NCBI RefSeq assembly: GCF_040543805.1
Contig: NZ_JBEUMS010000014.1
Location: forward strand, 1 to 64,000
Direction: 5' to 3'
From: Arcicella rosea
GTDB taxonomy: Bacteria; Bacteroidota; Bacteroidia; Cytophagales; Spirosomataceae
DNA: 64,000 bases
Notes under the pieces: model-generated
The model's input: the letters and a program-made list of their open reading frames with translations, nothing else
Databases searched by the model: none
Told to the model about the DNA's origin: nothing
Made by a program: the position numbers and the translations under genes
Shown: positions 43,252-51,975 of the stretch, piece after piece
How the letters are laid out: each line of letters opens with the position of its first letter
Numbering within the stretch: the first letter of the stretch is position 1

Positions 43252-46200
43252 GTGGAAGAAAATACTTTACATTCTATCCTGAAATCATATCAAAAAAGAC
43301 TTACTAACCTGAGTACTAGGAATAAGTCGTTGTTACTTTCATCAGCAACTGAGCAGTTTTTAGATGTTCACGAACTTGATTTTCTTCAAAACACTCCTTC
43401 TTTTCAGCTAATTGAGCAGTTAATTGCTCAAAAAAATACGATTACGCTTTGCGAAAAACATGACCCACGTTTTGAAAAAGTAAATGAAATCAGCAAGAAA
43501 CTACGCAAGATTTCAAGGCATGAAAAACTGATTGAAGAAGAGCGTGGTTCGGAAGATTTATACATTGGTTATCCGATTGTAAAAGGTAAATTTTCAGATG
43601 GAACAGTAGTTCGTTGTCCTTTACTTTTTTTTCCTGTTCATCTCGATTGCGTGTTGCTTCCTCAGAAAAATGCAGGGACAGATGAGTCTTTGAGCGAAAT
43701 CTGGCAAATAAAACAAAGAGACGAAGTTATTTTCAATAGAAGTTTTTTGCTGGCGTATTCTTACTTCAACGAGATTCAAATCTCAGATGATTTTTTAGAT
43801 AATTCGTTGGAAGATTTTTCGAAAAATGCCCTTGAATTCAGAACGCAATTGTATGAGTATTTGAAGAACTCTCCTTTAAAAATCAATTTCAATCAAGATA
43901 ATTTCACGAATCAATTAACACATTTTGAAAAGATTGCTAAAACGACTTTAGAAAGTACTGAACGCAACGGTGAACTTACTTTATTTCCACAGGCTGTTTT
44001 AGGAATTTTTCCACAAGCAGGTTCATTTTTAGTGCCAGACTATCAATTTTTGATTGATACTTTAGCCAAAAATGAAGACAAGACGGTTGAAAATCTTTTC
44101 CCGAATGATTTTGAAGAAGCAATTCAGATTAGAGAAGAACAATTGCTGACGCCTTTTGAAATTGATATTTCTCAGGAAAAGGCTTTGCGAGAAGTAAAAG
44201 CTGGACAATCGTTAGTCGTTCAAGGTCCTCCGGGAACGGGAAAATCTCAATTAATCTGTAATCTCGTTGCCGATTTTACAGCACGTGGCAAAAAAGTTTT
44301 GGTGGTTTGCCAGAAACGGGCGGCTTTGGATGTTGTTCAGGAACGCCTCGCAAAAGTTGGAATGCGTGCTTTTGTTGGCAATGTGCACGATTTTAAAAAT
44401 GACAGGAAAGCACTTTATGAACAAATTTTGCATCAGATTGAGCAAGTCGATACTTATCAAAAGCAAAATCAGAGCTTGGATGCCATTTTTATCGAAAGAA
44501 ATTTCAGTCAGCAAAGCAAACAAATTGATAAAACTTCTGAAGAATTACAGACTTTTAAAGACGCTTTATTTGCCGTAAATGAATGTGGAATTTCTGTCAA
44601 AGAATTGTATTTAACAAGCTCTGCAAATGATACTTTTGTTGATTTAGAGGCATATTATAAATATTTCAATTTCACCGAAATCAAGGATTTTGTTGAGAAA
44701 TTTAAGTTGTACTTCGCTTATCAAGAAAAGTTGGGAAATAACGACGCCAGTCTTTTTTGGCAAAATCGACTTTCGTTTCAGCATCGTCAGCCAGTAGATA
44801 TTTCGCTAATTGCCAAGACTATTAAAGAGTTGACGCTTTTTGTGCAAGAAATAGAAAATCAATCTCAAACAATATTTGACAAAAAACTGTCTTTAGATTC
44901 CCTCCAGAAAATTTCACTTGAAAAAGTAAAGCTACAAAATCTGTTACATGGCATTTCAACAGACAAAATCTATCAACTTCTTGCCAGAAATTTGTCGCAA
45001 AAAATCAAGACTAATACAAGTAAAATTTCAAGTTTAGAAACAGAAGTTGCTCAGTTTTTTGCGGGCCAAGGCATAGAAATCACTTTGTCAAGTGCAGATT
45101 TATTGACGTTTTCTGGAAAAATAAGCAAAGCTATCCATGCCAAAAGCAATACTCTTGAGAGTATTTATTGGTCGCTGTTTTCAAAAGAGAAAAAAGAAAT
45201 CCAACAGCTTGCCATCGCCAACGGACTAAGTATTGGGCTAGAAGATTTGAAAAAACTGCATGAAAGAATTCAGAACAGAATAGGTTTAGAAAAATGGTGG
45301 AAAGAATGGGCTTATTTATTTGGCAATGAGTTTTCAAAAAATGCAGAAAGTAGGGAAGAAGTTATTTGGTTGAGAAAAGGTTATCGTTGGTTCGAACGTC
45401 ATTTTCAAATGTTGTACCAAGTAGCCAAAGCAGAAACGATTTTTAGAAGTATTAAAAATGTTCCGCTGAATGAATGGACGAGTTTTTCTTGGTCAGAATT
45501 TCAGCAAAAAGTAAAATTTCTGATTGAAAAGTCAATCCAATTAGAAGAACAACAAGCACTTTGGCAAGTAAATTTATCAGTGATTCAAATCAACGAATTA
45601 GCCAATTTACAGCACGGAACTTTGGTGATAAAATACTTGCAAGAACATTTTGACGATATGCAAGAATTAGACGCTTTGAAAGCAGTGTGCAGTCACACGG
45701 AGTTAGCCGTAATCCATTTATTTGTTGAAGAAAAAAATCCACTTGATAGTTTTCTGAATAGTTTAAAACTAGCTTGGATTAAAGATATTGAAATCAAAAA
45801 TCCTATTTTAAGAGGAGTAAGTTCTTTGAAAATTGGTCAATTAGAAAGTCAATTACAAGAAGCTGTACTTCAAAAACAGCAATTGAGCAAAGAGATTTTA
45901 TTGCTAAAATTACGGACACTCAGCTATCAAAATTTAGAAAAAAATCGTTTGCAAAACGTGGTTACTTATCGTGATTTAAAACATCAAGTAGCCAAAAAAA
46001 GAAAATTATGGGCTGTTAGGCGATTGATTGCGGCTTATTCAGATGAAATTTTCAGATTAGTTCCTTGTTGGTTGGCTTCGCCCGAAACGGTTTCAGCCAT
46101 TTTCCCGATGGAAACTGAAAAACCATTTTTCGATTTAATCATCTTTGACGAAGCCTCACAATGTTTTGCCGAACAAGGAATTCCTGCACTGTTCAGAGGA

Positions 46201-47247
46201 AAACAAGTAGTGATTGCGGGCGATTCAAAACAATTACAACCGAATGATTTATACAGGCTAAAATTTGAAAATGACACAGATGATTCGCCAGCATTAGAGG
46301 TAGATTCTTTGTTAGATTTGGCTTGTCAGTACTTGCCACAAACGCAGTTGCGTGGGCATTATCGTAGTCGTTCCTTGGATTTAATTGATTTTTCAAATGA
46401 GTACTTCTACAATAATACTTTACAGCTTTTGCCCGATTTTCATGAAATCAACAAAGCAGAACCTGCGATTCGATATTTAAAGGTAAATGGCATTTGGGAA
46501 AACAACAGTAATCTTGAAGAAGCAGAAACGATTATTAATTTGGTCGAAAACCTCAAAAATGATTTCCCACAAAAATCAATTGGCATTGTTACTTTTAATT
46601 TTAAACAACAAGGCTTGATTCAGGATTTATTAGAAACAAAGGCTTTTGCATTGAATCATTCTGCTGAAAACATTGCGCCCATTTTTGTAAAAAACATCGA
46701 AAATGTACAAGGCGATGAACGAGACATTATCATTTTTTCAATTGCTTATGCACCTGACATGAACGGAAAAATGAGTATGCAATTTGGTTCGCTGAATCAG
46801 CAAGGAGGCGAAAATCGTTTGAATGTGGCGATTACTCGTGCCAAAGAAAAAATACTGATTGTCAGCAGTATTTTGCCACATCAATTAAATGTTGGCGATA
46901 CGCTCAACGAAGGTCCAAAATTATTGAAAAGTTATTTAGAATATGCTTTGTCGGTGTCGGAAGGAAACTATAAACCGAAACCGTTTTCTTCAACAAAATA
47001 TCAAGCAGATTGGTTATTGAAAGAGCAGATTGCAAAATACAATCAGCAAAATGTTAAAGAATTGCCATTTGCTGATATTACGGTAAAAACAGGGGGAAAA
47101 TACGAGTCACTTATTTTGACCGACGATGATTTGTATTATGAACATATTTCTCCGAAAGAGACTTTTGCATACATTCCTGCTGGTTTAAAAGCAAAAGGTT
47201 GGACTTTTGAACGAATCTATAGCCGTAATTTCTGGAAAAACACTTGA
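43252..47247 (+). CDS. Large superfamily 1 helicase with degenerate nuclease-like C-terminus
   Basis: A protein of about 1331 residues. The N-terminal part (LKSYQKRLTNLSTRNKSLLL) resembles the DUF4011 entry domain of large SF1 helicases. Helicase motifs: motif I VQGPPGTGKSQLICN, motif II FDEASQCFAEQG, motif III IAGDSKQLQPND, motif IV/V region GIVTFNFKQQ and VQGDERDIIIFS, and motif VI LNVAITRAKEKI. A coiled-coil insertion of about 500 residues separates motifs Ia and II. The end (KAKGWTFERIYSRNFW) looks like the last motif of the Vsr-like endonuclease often fused to such helicases, but catalytic residues are not evident. Relatives occur in defence loci; here it stands alone. No ATG lies near the start; GTG 43252 is preferred to TTG 43222. 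Confidence 0.82.
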   Translation: MEENTLHSILKSYQKRLTNLSTRNKSLLLSSATEQFLDVHELDFLQNTPSFQLIEQLIAQKNTITLCEKHDPRFEKVNEISKKLRKISRHEKLIEEERGSEDLYIGYPIVKGKFSDGTVVRCPLLFFPVHLDCVLLPQKNAGTDESLSEIWQIKQRDEVIFNRSFLLAYSYFNEIQISDDFLDNSLEDFSKNALEFRTQLYEYLKNSPLKINFNQDNFTNQLTHFEKIAKTTLESTERNGELTLFPQAVLGIFPQAGSFLVPDYQFLIDTLAKNEDKTVENLFPNDFEEAIQIREEQLLTPFEIDISQEKALREVKAGQSLVVQGPPGTGKSQLICNLVADFTARGKKVLVVCQKRAALDVVQERLAKVGMRAFVGNVHDFKNDRKALYEQILHQIEQVDTYQKQNQSLDAIFIERNFSQQSKQIDKTSEELQTFKDALFAVNECGISVKELYLTSSANDTFVDLEAYYKYFNFTEIKDFVEKFKLYFAYQEKLGNNDASLFWQNRLSFQHRQPVDISLIAKTIKELTLFVQEIENQSQTIFDKKLSLDSLQKISLEKVKLQNLLHGISTDKIYQLLARNLSQKIKTNTSKISSLETEVAQFFAGQGIEITLSSADLLTFSGKISKAIHAKSNTLESIYWSLFSKEKKEIQQLAIANGLSIGLEDLKKLHERIQNRIGLEKWWKEWAYLFGNEFSKNAESREEVIWLRKGYRWFERHFQMLYQVAKAETIFRSIKNVPLNEWTSFSWSEFQQKVKFLIEKSIQLEEQQALWQVNLSVIQINELANLQHGTLVIKYLQEHFDDMQELDALKAVCSHTELAVIHLFVEEKNPLDSFLNSLKLAWIKDIEIKNPILRGVSSLKIGQLESQLQEAVLQKQQLSKEILLLKLRTLSYQNLEKNRLQNVVTYRDLKHQVAKKRKLWAVRRLIAAYSDEIFRLVPCWLASPETVSAIFPMETEKPFFDLIIFDEASQCFAEQGIPALFRGKQVVIAGDSKQLQPNDLYRLKFENDTDDSPALEVDSLLDLACQYLPQTQLRGHYRSRSLDLIDFSNEYFYNNTLQLLPDFHEINKAEPAIRYLKVNGIWENNSNLEEAETIINLVENLKNDFPQKSIGIVTFNFKQQGLIQDLLETKAFALNHSAENIAPIFVKNIENVQGDERDIIIFSIAYAPDMNGKMSMQFGSLNQQGGENRLNVAITRAKEKILIVSSILPHQLNVGDTLNEGPKLLKSYLEYALSVSEGNYKPKPFSSTKYQADWLLKEQIAKYNQQNVKELPFADITVKTGGKYESLILTDDDLYYEHISPKETFAYIPAGLKAKGWTFERIYSRNFWKNT

Positions 47248-47408
47248 TGATGTTAGATATGGAATTTCTGATTGATGATAAAATATAAAAACCGTAGCGG
47301 CAACTCTCGCAGTTACCGACGAGAATCAAGAAATTTACAGATTATGTTCAGTTGGAATATTAAAAATCACTCATTCACTAACTCGCTCAATCACTCAATA
47401 ACCCAAGT

Positions 47409-48278
47409 ATGAAAAATATTCTTTTGCATCTCAGGATTCCATTTTCTTTTTTTCTCATGCCCGTTTATTGGTTTGCTTTAAGCCAAACAAATCAGGCAAA
47501 TACAGGAATCAGCATTGGCGTTTTCGTACTTCTGCATTTACTGATTTATCCAGCTTCAAATGCTTACAACAGTTATTACGATAAAGATGAAGGTTCAATT
47601 GGTGGTTTAGAAAACCCGCCGCCTGTCAGCAAAGAGCTTTTTTATGTAGCTTGGGCTTTGGACATTTTAGCAATAATCATTGCGTACTTTCTATCTGGTT
47701 GGATTTTAGCTTTGGCTTTGTTCATTTATAGCAGTGTTTCAAAAGCCTATTCTAACGATAAAATCAGACTCAAAAAATATCCCATTCTAAGCTGGATTAC
47801 TGTCGGTATTTTTCAAGGAGCTTTTACTTATTTAACCGTTATTCAAGCGATTGATAATGTTTTGTTAAGTGATTTAATGCAAGAAAAATACTTGTTTCCT
47901 GCTGTATTAAGTACTTTTAATTTGTTAGGATTTTATCCGATGACACAAATTTATCAACACGAAGAAGATGCTAAAAGAGGTGATTTAACCATGAGTAGAT
48001 TGTTGGGAATCAGAGGTACTTTTCTATTCACTGCTGGTATTTTCTTACTGGTTACTGTTGGTTTTTTCTTCTTTTTTCAAGGAAAGGAAATCTTTGACTT
48101 CTCTGCTTTTATTGTTTATTTACTTGTAATGTCTCCCGTTTTAGTCTTCTTCAATGTTTGGTTTTTGAAAGTATTTAAAAATGAACAATTGGCTGATTAT
48201 AAACATACTATGCAACTCAATTTTTTAGGCTCTATTTGTTTGAATGTATTTTTCGTATTACTGTTTTTGAGCAAGTAA
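47409..48278 (+). CDS. UbiA-family prenyltransferase
   Basis: A membrane prenyltransferase of 289 residues with about eight spans. The first Asp-rich motif is NAYNSYYDKDEGSIGG, the second YQHEEDAKRGDLTMSRLLG; both bind the Mg-diphosphate of the prenyl donor. It lacks the exact motif of MenA or heme O synthase, so the acceptor is unclear. It lies about 160 nt downstream of the helicase and may have its own promoter. Confidence 0.85.
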   Translation: MKNILLHLRIPFSFFLMPVYWFALSQTNQANTGISIGVFVLLHLLIYPASNAYNSYYDKDEGSIGGLENPPPVSKELFYVAWALDILAIIIAYFLSGWILALALFIYSSVSKAYSNDKIRLKKYPILSWITVGIFQGAFTYLTVIQAIDNVLLSDLMQEKYLFPAVLSTFNLLGFYPMTQIYQHEEDAKRGDLTMSRLLGIRGTFLFTAGIFLLVTVGFFFFFQGKEIFDFSAFIVYLLVMSPVLVFFNVWFLKVFKNEQLADYKHTMQLNFLGSICLNVFFVLLFLSK

Positions 48279-48357
48279 TAAAGCTAGTTGATGAATAAGT
48301 ATCAGGATTATTAAAAAGATGTATATTTAACATCAAAATTCAATACTTCAACAAACT

Positions 48358-49734
48358 ATGTCTTCCCAAGCTATTACTACTTCCATTTTTGATTTATTCA
48401 AGGTTGGTCCTGGACCGTCGAGTTCACATACAATTGGTCCGATGAAAGCATCTTTTGACTTCTTGAACGAAATCAATCTTTTATCATCGCCAATAACTTC
48501 CGAAAACCTTAACATTGAAATTCATTTATACGGTTCGTTAAGCGCTACAGGCAAAGGACATGGCACAGACAGAGCCATCGTTGCGGGATTGTTAGGTTGG
48601 AAACCAGATGCTTGTGACCCTATTAAATTTCTGAAAATTCTCAAGAATCCTGCTGAAAAATATCCAGTCAAATTCCATGAATACATCATTGAAGTAAATG
48701 CAGATAGTTTTTTCTTTCACAAAGGAAAATACGATTCTCCTCATGCCAATACGATGGTGTTAAAATTGAAAGATGGAGAGCAATTGATACTTGAACATGA
48801 ATATTATTCAATTGGTGGTGGATTTATTTATCGAAAAGGAGAGAAACAAAATACTAAAAGTTCTGTAATACTTCCTTTCCCATACACCAGTATGAAGGAA
48901 TTAAAAGCGCATTTAAATCGTGAAAAAATTACTTTAACGGAACTCATGTTGGCAAATGAAATGGCTTTGACGGGTGCTTCTAAAAAAGAAATCGAACATA
49001 AAATAGATACCATTTTAGATTTCATGCACAAAGCCGTAAAACGTGGTTTGAAAGACAACAGAGTATTGCCCGGTACAATTAAACTACGCAGAAAAGCTCC
49101 CCTACTTTATCAAAGAGCCAAAAACTTGGCGATTACGAGCGATAGTTTTTTGATTTTTTTAAATGCCTATTGTTTGGCAGCTTCCGAAGAAAATGCGGCT
49201 GGAAATATTGTGGTTACCGCTCCAACTTCGGGTGCATCTGGTGTAATTCCCGGCATTACTTATTTGATTAAAAACCATTTTCATTATGCTCCATCCTTAA
49301 TGCGAGATGGCATGTGGGCGGCGGCGGCAGTTGGTTTTTTGGTAAAACATAATGCCAGTATTTCGGGTGCGGAAATGGGTTGCATGGGTGAAATCGGTTC
49401 AGCGTCGGCAATGGCTGCTGCGATGCTGACTTACTGTGCGACAAAAGATATTAACGCTATGGAATCGGCTGCTGAAATTGGCATCGAGCACCATTTAGGC
49501 ATGACTTGCGACCCAATCGGTGGTTATGTTCAGATTCCTTGTATCGAACGCAATGCGATGGGAGCAGTAAAATCTTATAATGCTTTTTTACTAGCAACTG
49601 CTGGCGATAGTTCTTTACAGAAAATTTCTCTGGACAGTGTCATTAAAGTAATGAAAGCAACAGGAAAAGATATGTCTAAAAAATACAAAGAAACTTCAGA
49701 AGCTGGTTTGGCTCTGAGTGCGACGGAATGTTAG
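48358..49734 (+). CDS. sdaA: L-serine ammonia-lyase, iron-sulfur type, single chain
   Basis: Deaminates L-serine to pyruvate and ammonia using a [4Fe-4S] cluster. The beta-domain opening VGPGPSSSHTIGPM and the alpha-domain motif TAPTSGASGVIPG are both on one chain of 458 residues, as in the enterobacterial SdaA form. The cluster Cys residues appear in GCMGEIGSASAMAAA, MTCDPIGG and IPCIERNAMGA. It appears monocistronic. Confidence 0.94.
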   Translation: MSSQAITTSIFDLFKVGPGPSSSHTIGPMKASFDFLNEINLLSSPITSENLNIEIHLYGSLSATGKGHGTDRAIVAGLLGWKPDACDPIKFLKILKNPAEKYPVKFHEYIIEVNADSFFFHKGKYDSPHANTMVLKLKDGEQLILEHEYYSIGGGFIYRKGEKQNTKSSVILPFPYTSMKELKAHLNREKITLTELMLANEMALTGASKKEIEHKIDTILDFMHKAVKRGLKDNRVLPGTIKLRRKAPLLYQRAKNLAITSDSFLIFLNAYCLAASEENAAGNIVVTAPTSGASGVIPGITYLIKNHFHYAPSLMRDGMWAAAAVGFLVKHNASISGAEMGCMGEIGSASAMAAAMLTYCATKDINAMESAAEIGIEHHLGMTCDPIGGYVQIPCIERNAMGAVKSYNAFLLATAGDSSLQKISLDSVIKVMKATGKDMSKKYKETSEAGLALSATEC

Positions 49735-49742
49735 GATATAAA

Positions 49743-50432
49743 TTAAAACCTATATCCTACTGCCCATTCAAAGCCACCAATATCATTTATTTTTGGTCCA
49801 TCAACATAATCTTTCAATCCATTATCAAAAGGGTCATTTGGTTGAAACTTATCATATAAATACAAATTTTGTCGCTCTTGTTTAGAAAAGCCTTTGTAAT
49901 ATCTCAATTCAAAATTCAATGGAATTTTCTTTAAGCCATATACTAATCCCAGATTTATTCCATAGTCAATTTTTGAAGCACCAATTGTAGAACCATCAAA
50001 TTCTTTAGCTTTATCTCTCAACCAGTCATTATCCCTCATCCCACTTTTCAAAAAAAGCGTTCTTTTTAGTGAATAACCAATATATGGTCCAGCTTTTAAC
50101 GAAAAGCCAGTGTTTGGGTTATTGTTTTTGTTAAGATGAAGTTTCAAGTGTACTGGTAATTCAAGAAAGGAATTAACGATTCCCTCATCTCCATAAGCTA
50201 AAGTAGCACCTCTAGCATCTAAATATAATACATTAACAATATGTCCTCTTACTGTTCTATTTAACTCAGTACTTAGTGATAATTTGTTAGTTAGTGGTAT
50301 TTCATACAAAAAACCGATGTTGGGCAAACTAATAATTTGGTCAGAAAAACTCAATCCAATTCTTGCTCCAAATTTTTTGGAAAAAGAAAATGTACTTTGT
50401 AAAAGTAGTAGAATCAATAGAAGCTTTTTCAT
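49743..50432 (-). CDS. Outer membrane beta-barrel protein (porin-family fold)
   Basis: Signal peptide (MKKLLLILLLLQSTFSFS) followed by alternating amphipathic strands, for example GARIGLSFSDQI, LKAGPYIGYSLK and INLGLVYGLKK, and a C-terminal aromatic strand ending GYRF. At 229 residues it matches small 8-strand barrels common in Bacteroidota. No partner gene or specific function is evident. Confidence 0.8.
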   Translation of the reverse strand: MKKLLLILLLLQSTFSFSKKFGARIGLSFSDQIISLPNIGFLYEIPLTNKLSLSTELNRTVRGHIVNVLYLDARGATLAYGDEGIVNSFLELPVHLKLHLNKNNNPNTGFSLKAGPYIGYSLKRTLFLKSGMRDNDWLRDKAKEFDGSTIGASKIDYGINLGLVYGLKKIPLNFELRYYKGFSKQERQNLYLYDKFQPNDPFDNGLKDYVDGPKINDIGGFEWAVGYRF

Positions 50433-50507
50433 AGAAAGGTACGTGTAAAATGTTATAGAAATAATAATGTAAACAAGGTAATTATCATGTTGTAGATTTC
50501 CAAAATC

Positions 50508-51362
50508 TCATATAAAAACACTCCAGCTTTCTTGAACAGCTTTTCTGAAAGCAGATAAATTTAGTCTTAAATCAATTTGTTGATTTTCGAAAAAGTCAAT
50601 CAAATTTTGAGTGTTGATATTACCTATTAATTCATCTTCTGCCATCGGACAACCGCCAAAACCTCCGATGGCACCATCAAAACGAGTGCAACCTGCTTCA
50701 TAAGCCGCTTGTATTTTGGGTAACCAAGCATCAGCACGGGCATGAAAATGTCCGCCAAATTCAATATTCGGATAAGCTGGAATTAAAGTATTGAAAATTG
50801 ATGAAATAATTTCAGCATTTGCCAAGCCAACAGTATCCGAAAGCGCAATAATTTTGATGCCAATATTTGCCATTTTTTTCGCCCAATTCGCTACAATTTC
50901 AGCATCATAAACATCTTGATAAGGATTCCCAAAAGCCATTGAAAAATATACAACCATTTCTTTATCATTCTTCAAACAAAGTGCTTGAATGGCTTCTACT
51001 GTTTTAAAAGCTTCTTCAACAGAAATATTCGTGTTGCGTTGTTGGAAGGTTTCTGAAATAGAAAATGGAAAACCTAAGTATTTGATTTTTTCAAAAGTAA
51101 CAGCTTTTTCTGCTCCACGTAAATTAGCGATGATAGCCAGTAATTTCGTCGGAGAATTACTTTCTTCCAAAGCACGATACACCAATTCTGTATCTGCCAT
51201 TTGAGGAATGGCTTTGGGCGAAACAAAACTACCGAAATCAAGCGTGTCAAAACCGACTTGTAATAATTGCTTGAGATAAGTAATTTTTTGTTCCGTCGGA
51301 ATTTGCCTTTCCCAGCCTTGCATGGCATCTCGTGGACATTCTATCAGTTTAATGCTTTTCAT
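50508..51362 (-). CDS. mvaB: Hydroxymethylglutaryl-CoA lyase
   Basis: Cleaves HMG-CoA to acetyl-CoA and acetoacetate, the last step of leucine degradation. The HMGL TIM barrel shows ECPRDAMQGW at the N-terminus, metal-site His residues in FGGHFHARA, and the signature GGFGGCPMAEDE with the catalytic Cys. At 284 residues it is of usual length. Other leucine-degradation candidates (enoyl-CoA hydratase, acyl-CoA dehydrogenases) lie elsewhere in the window, not in an operon with it. Confidence 0.9.
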   Translation of the reverse strand: MKSIKLIECPRDAMQGWERQIPTEQKITYLKQLLQVGFDTLDFGSFVSPKAIPQMADTELVYRALEESNSPTKLLAIIANLRGAEKAVTFEKIKYLGFPFSISETFQQRNTNISVEEAFKTVEAIQALCLKNDKEMVVYFSMAFGNPYQDVYDAEIVANWAKKMANIGIKIIALSDTVGLANAEIISSIFNTLIPAYPNIEFGGHFHARADAWLPKIQAAYEAGCTRFDGAIGGFGGCPMAEDELIGNINTQNLIDFFENQQIDLRLNLSAFRKAVQESWSVFI

Positions 51363-51975
51363 GTTTTAAGGTTCATTATTGAATTATCAACAATGATTTT
51401 AGATTGTTTTTGAAGTAGCGAATTACTCATTAAACATAGCTTTTTTCTGATGAAAAACAAAAATCCCGACCATTGCTGAATCGGGACTTTGTAAAAGTGG
51501 TCAGGTAATTATTTCAAATGAATGAAATCCCAAACATTTCAAAATCATCTTCATAGTAAATAGCATAAGATGTTCAACATAAAACCACTACTTTATGGGT
51601 GAATTAAAAAAATCAATATGAGATTTTAAATGATTGTTTTTTGTTTCAATCATAACGAAAGGATTTTGCCTTTAGTCTTTCAGCATACTTTTTTAACAAA
51701 ACTGAGTAAAAAGAGTAAAAAAACCTTTGTACATCCTATTAAACACATGTCAATATGTCAATTGGCATAAGGTTTGACCGTTTAATAAATGAAATTTGTT
51801 TGTATAATTTTTAAGTGTAATTTTATAACTTCTGTCATTGTGGCAGAACAATTCATTTGAATTTGGAAATAGTCTTTACTAAATTTCAAACTATTCTCCA
51901 CTTAAATTAAATCGTGTTTAGCCAGCTTAGCTACATCATCACATTACATATTTCCAAATTTGCATAATACATAAT
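51363..51975. other. 613-bp gap between divergent mvaB and lon
   Basis: Holds the minus-strand hairpin near 51463-51487 and, on the plus strand, a CCTTTGTAC sequence near 51726-51734 that resembles a -7 box about 240 nt before lon. No heat-shock CIRCE-type inverted repeat was recognised and no other gene is seen. Confidence 0.4.
51450..51600 (-). ncRNA. Possible short transcript or leader upstream of mvaB
   Basis: On the minus strand a 17-21 codon frame (MKMILKCLGFHSFEIIT) ends just before a hairpin, TCCCGA/TCGGGA (51487-51482 with 51468-51463), followed by TTTTTG. This ends about 95 nt before the mvaB start. It could be a small RNA or an attenuator-type leader. No amino-acid run explains a regulatory logic, so confidence is low. 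Confidence 0.3.
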
